A stretch of DNA of 64,000 nt, taken from contig NZ_JANAEZ010000004.1 in NCBI RefSeq assembly GCF_024813435.1, positions 62,001 to 126,000 on the forward strand. The letters are read 5' to 3'. The notes below the pieces were generated by a model. That model did no database searches. It was given only the letters and a program-made list of their open reading frames with translations, and was not told the DNA's origin. The stretch is from Cognataquiflexum gelatinilyticum. Lineage in GTDB: Bacteria > Bacteroidota > Bacteroidia > Cytophagales > Cyclobacteriaceae. Positions 45,656 through 54,301 of the stretch are shown piece by piece (position 1 is the stretch's first letter; the number at the start of each line of letters is the position of its first letter). The translations under genes were made by a program, and so were the position numbers.

Positions 45656-46762
45656 ATGGCTAAAAGAGACTATTATGAAATTTTGGGAGTTAGTAAAAGT
45701 GCAACTCCCGATGAAATAAAAAAAGCTTATAGAAAGCTTGCAATCCAATACCATCCTGACAAAAACCCGGACAATCCTGAGGCCGAAGACAAATTCAAAG
45801 AAGCTGCTGAAGCCTATGAAGTCTTAAGCAACCCTGAAAAACGTCAAAGATACGACCAGTTTGGACATCAGGGACTTGGCGGAAATGGTGGCTACAGTGG
45901 TGGAGGAATGAACATGGATGATATTTTTTCCCAATTTGGAGACATATTTGGCGGCGGCGGATTTGATTCATTCTTTGGTGGAGGAAGAGGTGGAAGAAGG
46001 GTGAAAAAAGGAACAAATCTCAGGGTAAAATTAAAAATGAACCTGAAAGAGATAGCCAACGGAGTTGAGAAAAAAATCAAAGTAAAACGTCATGTAATTG
46101 CCGATGGCGTTACATTCAAAAACTGTTCAACCTGCCAAGGTTCGGGACAAATAAAAAAAGTCGTCAATACCATGCTGGGCCAGATGGTTTCTGCCAGCGC
46201 CTGCCACGTATGTGGAGGAAATGGTCAAATAGTAGACAAAAAACCTGCTGAGGCAGATATCAGAGGACTTATTCTCAAAGAAGAAGTCATATCTATCAAT
46301 ATCCCTGCAGGTGTAGCTGACGGAATGCAGCTCAGCATGTCCGGAAAAGGAAATGAAACAGCAGGTGGTGTTCCAGGTGATTTATTGATCGTGATCGAGG
46401 AGATCGAAGATGAAGTCCTCCAAAGAAACGGAAATGACGTCATCTTTGAATTGTATGTCAGTTTCATAGATGCAGCCTTGGGCTCACAGATAGAAGTCCC
46501 TACTATTGAAGGAAAAGTAAAAATAAAACTTGATGCAGGAACCCAAAGTGGTAAAATGCTTAGGTTGAAAGGAAAAGGGATAAAAGATATCAATGGTTAT
46601 AGCAGAGGAGATCAATTGATCCAAGTCAATGTATGGACTCCAAAACAACTATCCAAGGACGAGCGGCAGATTCTTGAAAGCCTCCAAAACTCAGATAACT
46701 TCAAGCCAGATCCTGGAAAATCAGAGAAAAGCTTCTTTGACAAAATGAAAGAATTTTTCTAA
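45656..46762 (+). CDS. dnaJ: DnaJ chaperone with reduced zinc region
   Basis: 368 residues. The J domain has HPDKNPDNPEAEDKF with the essential HPD. A Gly/Phe-rich linker follows. The zinc region shows only two CxxCxGxG motifs (CSTCQGSG and CHVCGGNG) instead of four, so it can bind at most one zinc. The C-terminal substrate-binding domains are complete (VSINIPAGVADGMQL, GDLLIVIEE). It works with DnaK and GrpE. Confidence 0.95.
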   Translation: MAKRDYYEILGVSKSATPDEIKKAYRKLAIQYHPDKNPDNPEAEDKFKEAAEAYEVLSNPEKRQRYDQFGHQGLGGNGGYSGGGMNMDDIFSQFGDIFGGGGFDSFFGGGRGGRRVKKGTNLRVKLKMNLKEIANGVEKKIKVKRHVIADGVTFKNCSTCQGSGQIKKVVNTMLGQMVSASACHVCGGNGQIVDKKPAEADIRGLILKEEVISINIPAGVADGMQLSMSGKGNETAGGVPGDLLIVIEEIEDEVLQRNGNDVIFELYVSFIDAALGSQIEVPTIEGKVKIKLDAGTQSGKMLRLKGKGIKDINGYSRGDQLIQVNVWTPKQLSKDERQILESLQNSDNFKPDPGKSEKSFFDKMKEFF

Positions 46763-46772
46763 AAAACTTGCA

Positions 46773-46797
46773 GCCGGATGAAAATCCGGCTTTTTTT
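46773..46797 (+). terminator. Terminator of grpE-dnaJ
   Basis: GCCGGAT and ATCCGGC form a 7-bp stem with a GAAA tetraloop and a run of seven T. It begins 11 bp after the dnaJ stop. Confidence 0.92.
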
Positions 46798-46841
46798 ATA
46801 CCTTTAATAACCTTTTAAACCGATCGCCGTAACCTTACCGT

Positions 46842-47729
46842 ATGTTGAACAAATTTTGCTTACTAATTGGATTGGTTCTGGGAAGTACGTCTTGGTCCGA
46901 TGCCCAAATTACTAAGGAGTTCAAAGTCGAAGAGAAAAACGGCTACAACCTTGTATACTTAGATTTCAACGTTTACAAAGGAACATCTGACATTAAAAGA
47001 GCTCAGATTGAAGGTCCCTTGACGATCCATTCAGAACTCAATAAAGTGAATATCCTTCCTTCATTTTCATATAGAATTAAGGAAGATGTGCTATTTGCAA
47101 ATCTTTCTCACAGAAATGTCGAGTCTGAAAACCTTGGAAAAAGTCTTTCCTATAAGCTTTTTTCCAGCTCTAATGAGGACTTTGACCACAAATGGGATGT
47201 AGGTCTAAACTCACACAATCTTTATAATCTCCATTTTTATTTTGGGATTGGCTATGCTTCATTGGATTTATCCCATTTGCCTATATCCAACTGCATGATC
47301 AAATCCACAAGTGCAGACATCAAACTTGACTACAGTAAAAACTTTGCCAATTCCGTAAAAATGGATACACTTTCCGTAGCCATCAATATGGGAAATCTAG
47401 AAGCTGACAACCTCAATTTTACCAATGCAAAAGAAATGATTTTTGAATCCAATTATGGGACATTGAATCTGTCGTTTTCTGATAAAATGGCTGAACCATG
47501 CAACATCAAGGCAATGGTCGGTGTGGGAAAAGTAAATATTCAACTACCAAGTGAAAATAATCCCTATATCCTGAAAATCACCTCTACACCCATGTGCAGG
47601 ACATATATTCCAAAGCACTTGAAAGACCTCGGAAACAACACCTATGCAAGTAAAGCATACAGGGCAAACAGTGAAAATCTAATGAGTTTCACCATTGATG
47701 TATCGGTTGGGTCGGTTACGATTAAGTAA
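46842..47729 (+). CDS. Secreted toastrack/DUF4097-like beta-solenoid protein
   Basis: 295 residues. A signal peptide (about 1-21, ending WSDAQ) is followed by repeating short strands separated by polar turns ('STSADIKLDYSKNFANSVKM', 'NYGTLNLSFSD', 'GVGKVNIQLPS'), the pattern of adhesin-like DUF4097/toastrack proteins. Function unknown. It lies 48 bp upstream of the ABC exporter genes on the same strand, so co-expression is possible. Confidence 0.6.
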   Translation: MLNKFCLLIGLVLGSTSWSDAQITKEFKVEEKNGYNLVYLDFNVYKGTSDIKRAQIEGPLTIHSELNKVNILPSFSYRIKEDVLFANLSHRNVESENLGKSLSYKLFSSSNEDFDHKWDVGLNSHNLYNLHFYFGIGYASLDLSHLPISNCMIKSTSADIKLDYSKNFANSVKMDTLSVAINMGNLEADNLNFTNAKEMIFESNYGTLNLSFSDKMAEPCNIKAMVGVGKVNIQLPSENNPYILKITSTPMCRTYIPKHLKDLGNNTYASKAYRANSENLMSFTIDVSVGSVTIK

Positions 47730-47777
47730 TGAAGCAAACCGGATTTTTTTTCTATTTTTAGCAAAACTCATTTAATC

Positions 47778-48677
47778 TTGGAAATTCTTGAAATCAGAAA
47801 TCTGAACAAAAGTTATGGGAACCAAAAAGCCCTAAACAACATCAGTTTGACAATTCCAAAGGGTGGGATTTTTGGCCTTCTAGGTCCTAATGGAGCGGGA
47901 AAAACTACTTTGATCAGAATCATCAACCAAATCATAGAAGGGGATTCAGGAGAAGTTTATTTTAATGGGGAAATCCTCCTGCCAAAGCACATCTCCCAAA
48001 TAGGATATCTACCTGAAGAAAGAGGGTTGTATAAAAAAATGAAGGTCTGGGACCAATTGGTGTATTTTGCCAGACTCAAAGATATGCCTGCGGCCTTGGC
48101 AAAAGAGAGGGTCGCCTTTTGGTTAAAAAAAATGGATATCAGCTCATGGCGAGACAAAAGAATCGATGATCTTTCCAAAGGAATGGCTCAAAAGGTTCAA
48201 TTTATTTCAACAGTAATTCACGAACCCGAACTCCTGATTTTGGATGAGCCTTTCTCAGGCTTTGACCCTCTTAATGCTGAAATCATCAAAAATGAAATTA
48301 TTGAGCTGAAAAATAAGGGCATTACTGTTGTGTTATCCACCCATAGAATGGAATCCGTAGAGCTTCTCTGCGATCAGATAGCTATGATCCACCGGTCAAA
48401 TAAAATATTGGAAGGAAGGCTTACTGCGGTCAAACAGATGTTTAGACCCAACACCTATGAGGTGATTCTTTCAGGAATCAATGAAACACTTCCGGAAAGT
48501 TGGAATGCCAGCCAAGTCAACGGAAACACAATCTTCAAGATACCACTTGGACAGGAATCTCCCAACCGCACTTTGCAAATGTTGATGCAATATGGTGAAG
48601 TGGTAGGATTCAGAGAAATCCTTCCAACTATGGAAGAAATCTTTATCCAACAGATAAAAAATCATTCCTATGAATAA
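47778..48677 (+). CDS. ABC transporter ATP-binding subunit (ABC-2 exporter type)
   Basis: 299 residues. The start is TTG at 47778 (MEILEIRNLNKSYGNQKAL). Walker A is GPNGAGKTTL, the signature DLSKGMAQKV, and Walker B LLILDEPFSGFDP. The DUF4162-like C-terminal domain follows (about 215-299). It energises the adjacent permease, with which it overlaps by 8 bp. Substrate unknown; it resembles NatA/antibiotic-export type subunits. Confidence 0.93.
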   Translation: MEILEIRNLNKSYGNQKALNNISLTIPKGGIFGLLGPNGAGKTTLIRIINQIIEGDSGEVYFNGEILLPKHISQIGYLPEERGLYKKMKVWDQLVYFARLKDMPAALAKERVAFWLKKMDISSWRDKRIDDLSKGMAQKVQFISTVIHEPELLILDEPFSGFDPLNAEIIKNEIIELKNKGITVVLSTHRMESVELLCDQIAMIHRSNKILEGRLTAVKQMFRPNTYEVILSGINETLPESWNASQVNGNTIFKIPLGQESPNRTLQMLMQYGEVVGFREILPTMEEIFIQQIKNHSYE

Positions 48678-49977
48678 AATTTGGCTGGTCATACAAAGAG
48701 AATACCTTTCACGGGTTCAAAAGAAATCTTTCCTTTTAGCAACATTGTTGACTCCCTTGATTTTCCCTTCCATCATGGGGATTTTTTTATGGATTTCAAT
48801 TGGAGAATCAGAGAATCCTTCCCTTCAGATCATTGAAGTCGTTGATGAAAACAATATCTTTTTCATAGAAAGCTCAGAGCAATACGCCTTTTCTTTTTCC
48901 AAAATAAGTACAGAAGAAGGGAAAAAAATGGTAAATGACGGAGATCGTTTTGGTTTCCTTTATATTCCAAAAATCGATCTCAGCAGTCCGAAAGGCATAA
49001 CTTATTATGGGGAAAAAAACCCAAGTATGAACCTGATTTCCTTTCTGGAATCAGCCTTAAAAAGGCGAATTGAGGAGCAGCGTCTTTTTGAATCGGGAAT
49101 TAGTCCTGAAGCCATAAACGCATACCGCACCAAAGTATCAATCCAAGCCATCACTCTGGATAATAGCGGTGAAGAAAAAGTCACCGACGCTACGGTAAAT
49201 TATGCCATTGGATTCCTTGCAGGAATCATGATCTATATGTTCATATTTATATATGGCAATCAAATCATGCAAGGCGTCATCGAAGAAAAATCAAGCCGAA
49301 TCATAGAAATCCTTGTTTCCTCGATCAAACCATTCCAACTGATGTCAGGAAAGATTATTGGAATCGGCGCAGTTGGCCTGACCCAGTTTTTAATATGGGT
49401 TGTATTGATTGGGGGAATTTCCTCCATAGTCATGGGATATTTTGGCGTACAGATGCCACAACAACAAGCGATGGAGCTTGCAAACCCTGAAATCGGTCAA
49501 ATGATGGATAGTCAAAGCAATCTTCAAAACATCATTGCGGTTATCAATGGGGTTGACTTTATTCAATTGACCCTGACCTTTATATTCTATTTCTTGGGAG
49601 GCTACCTCCTGTATGGAGCTTTTTTTGCAGCAGTTGGAGCAGCAGTGGATGCACCATCCGAAGCCCAACAGTTTATGCTTCCCATTACAATTCCTCTGTT
49701 GATCGGATATTTGGGTTTGTTTGTTTTTGTCCTTAATGATCCCAACAGCAATGTCTCATTCTGGCTTTCTATCATACCATTCACTTCACCCATTGCGATG
49801 ATGGGAAGAGTAAGTTATGGTGTTCCCTTATTTGATCTAGCACTTTCAATGTCTCTATTGATTTTGGGATTCTTTTTCAGTACGTGGGTGGCAGGAAAAG
49901 TCTACCGAATCGGCATATTGATGCATGGCAGCAAGGTGAATTACAAAACACTTTGGAGATGGATAAAAACGAATTAA
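48670..49977 (+). CDS. ABC-2 type transporter permease
   Basis: 435 residues. One N-terminal helix (about 21-42), a large extracytoplasmic loop (about 43-180), and then five to six helices in the second half. GNQIMQGVIEEKSSRIIEILVSS, shown here as QGVIEEKSSRIIEILVSS, is the ABC-2 (NatB-like) family signature. It forms the membrane channel for the preceding ATPase. The substrate cannot be told. Confidence 0.9.
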   Translation: MNKIWLVIQREYLSRVQKKSFLLATLLTPLIFPSIMGIFLWISIGESENPSLQIIEVVDENNIFFIESSEQYAFSFSKISTEEGKKMVNDGDRFGFLYIPKIDLSSPKGITYYGEKNPSMNLISFLESALKRRIEEQRLFESGISPEAINAYRTKVSIQAITLDNSGEEKVTDATVNYAIGFLAGIMIYMFIFIYGNQIMQGVIEEKSSRIIEILVSSIKPFQLMSGKIIGIGAVGLTQFLIWVVLIGGISSIVMGYFGVQMPQQQAMELANPEIGQMMDSQSNLQNIIAVINGVDFIQLTLTFIFYFLGGYLLYGAFFAAVGAAVDAPSEAQQFMLPITIPLLIGYLGLFVFVLNDPNSNVSFWLSIIPFTSPIAMMGRVSYGVPLFDLALSMSLLILGFFFSTWVAGKVYRIGILMHGSKVNYKTLWRWIKTN

Positions 49978-50000
49978 TTCGATTTTGAAAAACCTTATAA

Positions 50001-50035
50001 AAAAAGAAAGGGCCATAATTGGCCCCTTCTTTTTT
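50001..50035. terminator. Bidirectional terminator after the ABC genes
   Basis: GGGCC and GGCCC form the core, extended past one mismatch by AAGAA and TTCTT pairs, flanked by A and T runs. It serves the ABC operon and overlaps the last base of the convergent UPF0158 gene. Confidence 0.8.
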
Positions 50036-50474
50036 AATCTTCTGCATAATTGAAGCTGTCTATCTGTTCTTTTATCCAGTCTTTATAATTTTGAAGTCTG
50101 AATTCTTTCCATACTTCATTATATTTTCCTGAGCTATCAATCAAAAACTTGAACGCAGTCGCTGCTTTGGGTTTACTCAATGCATTGACCAATTCATCCT
50201 GAAAAACCCTTTCTTTGACAATTCTATCAGCAAACCTCTCCATCATCTGATGTTCTTGGTTTGGCTCCATTTTCACGAATTCCGCAAAATTATCCGGATT
50301 ATCCTCAATCTCATCCAGGATATCTTCTTCTTCAGGAGTCAAATCGTAATTGAAATAATCCTCATCATCGGGGAGTTGATAGATTTTTTTATTGTCTAAT
50401 TGATAAAAACAAATCATTCCCTTAAGCAGCTGCACTGCTATTTTCTCTACTTCTTTTTCAGATAGGGTAAGCAT
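50034..50474 (-). CDS. UPF0158 family protein
   Basis: 146 residues, acidic. An N-terminal segment (LTLSEKEVEKIAVQLLKGM) is followed by a helical part with FADRIVKERVFQDEL and AFKFLIDSSGKYNEVWKEFR, and WIKEQIDSF near the end, matching UPF0158. The function is unknown. It has no nearby partner on its strand. Confidence 0.75.
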   Translation of the reverse strand: MLTLSEKEVEKIAVQLLKGMICFYQLDNKKIYQLPDDEDYFNYDLTPEEEDILDEIEDNPDNFAEFVKMEPNQEHQMMERFADRIVKERVFQDELVNALSKPKAATAFKFLIDSSGKYNEVWKEFRLQNYKDWIKEQIDSFNYAED

Positions 50475-50560
50475 GTTAGAATTAAAATAAATTTTTAAGA
50501 AAATTAAATAACTGTCGGATTAAATCAAACTTTTTGCCATCTAAACTGTAACATGAGCGG

Positions 50561-51199
50561 TCATGCAAAAATACTTCTCAGAGTCGGTAAATCTAAATCA
50601 TGGCCACCTTTAAATTCTACCCTTGTTACTTCAAAAGGTAAAGTTGCAATAAATTCATTTTGTTTTTGAATCGATTCATCAGTAATCATTGGATCTTCAT
50701 CCCCCAAAACTACAATTACCTCTGTTTTTTTCAGCTTTTCCCCAGCCTGAGTAATGTTCAGGTCATGGGCAAATCCCCCACTCCATAAAACAAGTTTATC
50801 AACTTGGACAGCCAATTGACTAACCCACCGGGTGGCTGTAGCTGCTCCCTGAGAAAATCCAAAAACCTTAATGGAGGGCATCACCTCATACTTCATCAAA
50901 ACTGATTCCAAAACTGAATTCAAATAATTATTATTATTCTCGATCGCAGTTTCTCTTTCATGGCTAGTCATCCAAATTGCTCCTACCCTTCCTGAAAATC
51001 CCTTTTGATAAGCGTAATTTGTGGCTTCGGGAACTATAATCAATCTCTCCTCTCTGAAAATCGGCTCTAGTTTTTTAAGAAAAAATTCTGCCAATTGGCC
51101 ATAACCATGAAGGACAAATATAATTTCATTTTCATTTCTGTTGGGAAGGTGGGACATGTGATAGTGTCCTCTGTGCCGATAAGTGATGGAAGCTTTCAT
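50561..51199 (-). CDS. Alpha/beta hydrolase, carboxylesterase type
   Basis: 212 residues. FVLHGYGQ is the oxyanion region, GFSQGAATATRW contains the nucleophile Ser, GDEDPMI the acidic residue, and KGGHDLDL the catalytic His. This is the small phospholipase/carboxylesterase layout. It is cytoplasmic (no signal peptide). Its start directly follows the cdd stop (adjacent bases), so the two are co-translated. Confidence 0.88.
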   Translation of the reverse strand: MKASITYRHRGHYHMSHLPNRNENEIIFVLHGYGQLAEFFLKKLEPIFREERLIIVPEATNYAYQKGFSGRVGAIWMTSHERETAIENNNNYLNSVLESVLMKYEVMPSIKVFGFSQGAATATRWVSQLAVQVDKLVLWSGGFAHDLNITQAGEKLKKTEVIVVLGDEDPMITDESIQKQNEFIATLPFEVTRVEFKGGHDLDLPTLRSIFA

Positions 51200-51682
51200 T
51201 TAGCCGTTCAGATTGTGGAACCTAAAGGGTAAAAGATGTTCGATCCCCTTAGCTTTCAATATCTCTTCTTGTCCGTTGAGCATCAATATTTCGATGGAGC
51301 TACCAAACTTAATCTCATATTCATTGATCATCTGCCTACACATCCCACATGGAGTTACATAAGCATACCCCTTCTCACCCATTCGCTTGGCAGCAATTGC
51401 GATCTTGATTGGTTTGGTATTTGGAAAATTTCCCATCACATAGCTCAAAACAGCCCTTTCTGCACAAACACCGACAGGAAAGGAAACATTTTCCTGATTA
51501 TTGGCCGAAAAAATTTCCCCATTTTCAAGCAATAAAGATGCACCCACAAGAAACTTGGAATAGGGGGCATGTGCAAGCTCCAAAATTTCTTTTGCTTTCA
51601 AAATAAGTGTCGCTTCTTCCACTGTCCAATCATTTTTTGCTATTACCTCCAATGAGGCGGTCACTTCAATTTTTTTATTCAT
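51200..51682 (-). CDS. cdd: Cytidine deaminase
   Basis: 160 residues, the tetrameric form. Zinc ligands are in VCAERAVL (Cys and catalytic Glu) and PCGMCRQ (two Cys). YSKFLVGASLLLENG and NVSFPVGVCAER are family segments. It deaminates cytidine and deoxycytidine to the uridine forms, salvageable with upp-type enzymes. Confidence 0.93.
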   Translation of the reverse strand: MNKKIEVTASLEVIAKNDWTVEEATLILKAKEILELAHAPYSKFLVGASLLLENGEIFSANNQENVSFPVGVCAERAVLSYVMGNFPNTKPIKIAIAAKRMGEKGYAYVTPCGMCRQMINEYEIKFGSSIEILMLNGQEEILKAKGIEHLLPFRFHNLNG

Positions 51683-51816
51683 TATCCGGTGTAAAAAGGG
51701 ATGGAATTAACAAAAAAAAAATGGGAAATGCACTATTTTCCTAATTAAGCCTATTTGATTTTTAGCCTTCATCCTTTTTTTACAATTTCGGGAATTGATA
51801 ATCTTTTCATGACTTT

Positions 51817-53154
51817 ATGCAAACCATTTTAATCATCGGTGCCGGTAAATCATCTTCTTATTTAATAGATTTTCTATTGGATAGTGCCGGCATAAAGAAC
51901 AGAAAAGTAATTGTAGCAGACGTTTCGGTTAAAATTGCTGCCGAAAAGATCAAATCAAATCCATTTGCCACAGCTGTAGCCATTGATATTGACAATCCTG
52001 AAGAAAGATCGTCATGGATTCAAAAATCAGATATCGTGATATCCATGTTACCGGCTTTTTTGCATTCGGTCATCGCAAAAGACTGTCTTGCATTGGGTAA
52101 ACACTTTTTTACTGCCTCTTATGAATCTGAGGAGTTGAGAAAGCTTGCTTCCGAAATCAAGGTCAAAAACCTCCTTTTCCTCAATGAATGCGGTCTTGAT
52201 CCAGGAATAGACCACATGTCTGCCATGAAAATCATTGAACAGGAGAAAGCAAAAGGCAATGAAATACTCTCCTTTAAATCTTTTTGCGGTGGGGTTCTGG
52301 CACCCGAAAGCGAAGACAATCCCTGGAAATATAAATTCACATGGAATCCCAGAAATGTAGTCTTGGCAGGTCAGGGCGTTTCAAGATATTTTCAGGCTGG
52401 ACAGATCAAATGTATCCCGTACCACAAGCTTTTTGAAAGACTTGAAACTGTGAATTTTACCCAAGCAGGTGAATTTGATGGCTATGCGAACAGGGATTCT
52501 TTAAAGTATAAGACCATTTATGGTTTGGACAATATTTCTACCCTTCTCAGGGGTACACTCCGAAGGTCGGGCTTTTGTCAGGCTTGGGATGTTTTTGTTC
52601 AGTTGGGGATGACAGATGATTCATATCAGATAGATTTTAAAGCAGACTTAACCTACAGGGGTTTTCTCAATACTTTCTTACCCTATCACCCTTCCAAATC
52701 CGTAGAAGAAAAACTTCAGGAATACCTTCCGAATATTAATATTGAAATACTATCAAAATTGGAATGGCTGGGATTTTTTTCCAATAAAACACTTCCCAAA
52801 ACCTCCGGAAGTCCAGCTGCTTTACTTCAGAAAATATTGGAAGAAAAGTGGCAACTGAGTCCCAAAGACAAGGACATGGTTGTGCTTCAACATCAATTTA
52901 TTATAAATGGAGCTTTTGGAACCAAGGAAATTATTTCGAGTTTGGTCTGCATAGGTGAAAACCAAGAATATACCGCAATGGCAAAAACCGTCGGACTACC
53001 ACTTGCCATTGCTGTGGATTTATTTTTAGATGGAAAAATCAAATCAAGAGGATTGCAGATTCCTATCGATCAGGAATTTTACAATCCGATTTTGGAAGCG
53101 ATGAAAAGTGAAGGTGTTTTTTTCGAGGAAATTGAAAAGCCGAACATTCAATGA
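51817..53154 (+). CDS. Saccharopine dehydrogenase-type enzyme
   Basis: 445 residues. The NAD(P) fold begins MQTILIIGAGKSSSYLIDFL. ISMLPAFLHSVIAKDCL, NECGLDPGIDHMSA and FCGGVLAPESEDNPWKYKF match the LYS9-type saccharopine dehydrogenase family, in which the product is aminoadipate semialdehyde and glutamate. The family also has carboxynorspermidine-related members, so the exact substrate is not certain. Lysine breakdown is the likely role. Confidence 0.83.
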   Translation: MQTILIIGAGKSSSYLIDFLLDSAGIKNRKVIVADVSVKIAAEKIKSNPFATAVAIDIDNPEERSSWIQKSDIVISMLPAFLHSVIAKDCLALGKHFFTASYESEELRKLASEIKVKNLLFLNECGLDPGIDHMSAMKIIEQEKAKGNEILSFKSFCGGVLAPESEDNPWKYKFTWNPRNVVLAGQGVSRYFQAGQIKCIPYHKLFERLETVNFTQAGEFDGYANRDSLKYKTIYGLDNISTLLRGTLRRSGFCQAWDVFVQLGMTDDSYQIDFKADLTYRGFLNTFLPYHPSKSVEEKLQEYLPNINIEILSKLEWLGFFSNKTLPKTSGSPAALLQKILEEKWQLSPKDKDMVVLQHQFIINGAFGTKEIISSLVCIGENQEYTAMAKTVGLPLAIAVDLFLDGKIKSRGLQIPIDQEFYNPILEAMKSEGVFFEEIEKPNIQ

Positions 53155-53175
53155 TATAAGGTTTTGTTGCTCAAG

Positions 53176-53208
53176 AAAAAGGACATGGATTGTGAATCCA
53201 TGTCCTTT
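53176..53208 (-). terminator. Terminator of the TonB/DUF4249 operon (and possibly of the preceding plus gene)
   Basis: AAAGGACATGGATT and AATCCATGTCCTTT form a perfect 14-bp stem with a 3-base loop. On the minus strand it ends in TTTTTCTT. It is 24 bp after the DUF4249 stop. Confidence 0.85.
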
Positions 53209-53231
53209 AATTCCTTTTAGTCAAGGTTTTT

Positions 53232-54299
53232 TCAATTATCAGAATTCCAACTTGCAGGAGGATTCAAGGTAGCTCCCCTGACGGTAAGACAATCGTCAGG
53301 AATTATTTTTGGGGTTTGCAAAAACTCAAGGTTATTCCGCTGAATGAATACTTCTTTATTTGAAACTGAAGCTGCTATAAAATAACCCAAAACAGTTTCA
53401 TCAGGGTCATCCAAGCTGATGATATTTCCCCTGATGTTGGCAGGAGGCTGGTCAAATACACTTCCTGTCAGGCTTATCTGCTGTTCAATCAGTCTCAAAA
53501 ACCGATGTGCTTCTCTTGACACAGACATTTGCAGGATTTCAGCCCGATAGGTATCCTTGAATCTTAAGCCATCATCTTCTATGAAAGCTACCGGAATGTT
53601 TTGACTGAGGCCATTAAAATCAATATCTGAGGCTAAAGCAAAAGTCTGAATCCTAGATTGCTCCTCCAAATAACAAGTCGAGCAGCAATCTTTTGGAGCA
53701 GAACCTCTTGGATTGGTAGGATGGTCCGGAGGTAAAGTGTACAATTCAGGATTTGCTACAACAACAAATGATCCTCTGTTCTGTCTCCAATAATAAAAGT
53801 TTGTCTGGTCACTCGGATCTCTAAATTGAGTAAAAATCTGTACCCCAATCTTATCCTGTAGCCTGTTTGCAGTTTTGACTTGGATAGCTCTGTAAGTCAA
53901 GGACTCTATCTCGGGAACCGAATTTACCTTTTCAGGCAAAGATGTGTAAGATTTCCCATCTTGAAGCTCAATAAGCAAAGAATAAGAAATCCCAACTCTT
54001 GCCCGAAAATCAGCGGGGGTTTGATAGACGCCACGCTCCTCAGTTTCAGTCAGAAAAACAACATTCCCTTCACTATCACGAATGGCAACCCCAGCTTGAG
54101 AAACAGGCCTGATAAGTCCTTCAAAAACACTTCCATATGTATCACTCCTTGTCAACCTGATAATATGTGGCCCGGGTTCTGTCGTCACAAATCCATCTAC
54201 AGTTAACAATTGTTCTCCTTGGGGCAGCTCCACCTTATAGGGTTCAATGCAGGAAATAGGTAATAAAAGCAATAAGTATAGCAATCTTTTCAACATCAC
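53232..54299 (-). CDS. DUF4249 lipoprotein
   Basis: 355 residues. A lipobox (LLPISC, Cys17) puts it in the envelope. LLTVDGFVTTEPGPHIIRLTRS is typical of DUF4249, written in parts as VDGFVTTEPG and HIIRLTRS. GYFIAASVSNKEVFI and the tail DDCLTVRGATLNPP also fit the family. A cysteine cluster DCCSTC (about residues 200-205) is seen. It lies 2 bp after the TonB receptor gene and probably works with it as an accessory surface lipoprotein. Confidence 0.85.
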   Translation of the reverse strand: MMLKRLLYLLLLLPISCIEPYKVELPQGEQLLTVDGFVTTEPGPHIIRLTRSDTYGSVFEGLIRPVSQAGVAIRDSEGNVVFLTETEERGVYQTPADFRARVGISYSLLIELQDGKSYTSLPEKVNSVPEIESLTYRAIQVKTANRLQDKIGVQIFTQFRDPSDQTNFYYWRQNRGSFVVVANPELYTLPPDHPTNPRGSAPKDCCSTCYLEEQSRIQTFALASDIDFNGLSQNIPVAFIEDDGLRFKDTYRAEILQMSVSREAHRFLRLIEQQISLTGSVFDQPPANIRGNIISLDDPDETVLGYFIAASVSNKEVFIQRNNLEFLQTPKIIPDDCLTVRGATLNPPASWNSDN

Positions 54300-54301
54300 G
54301 A

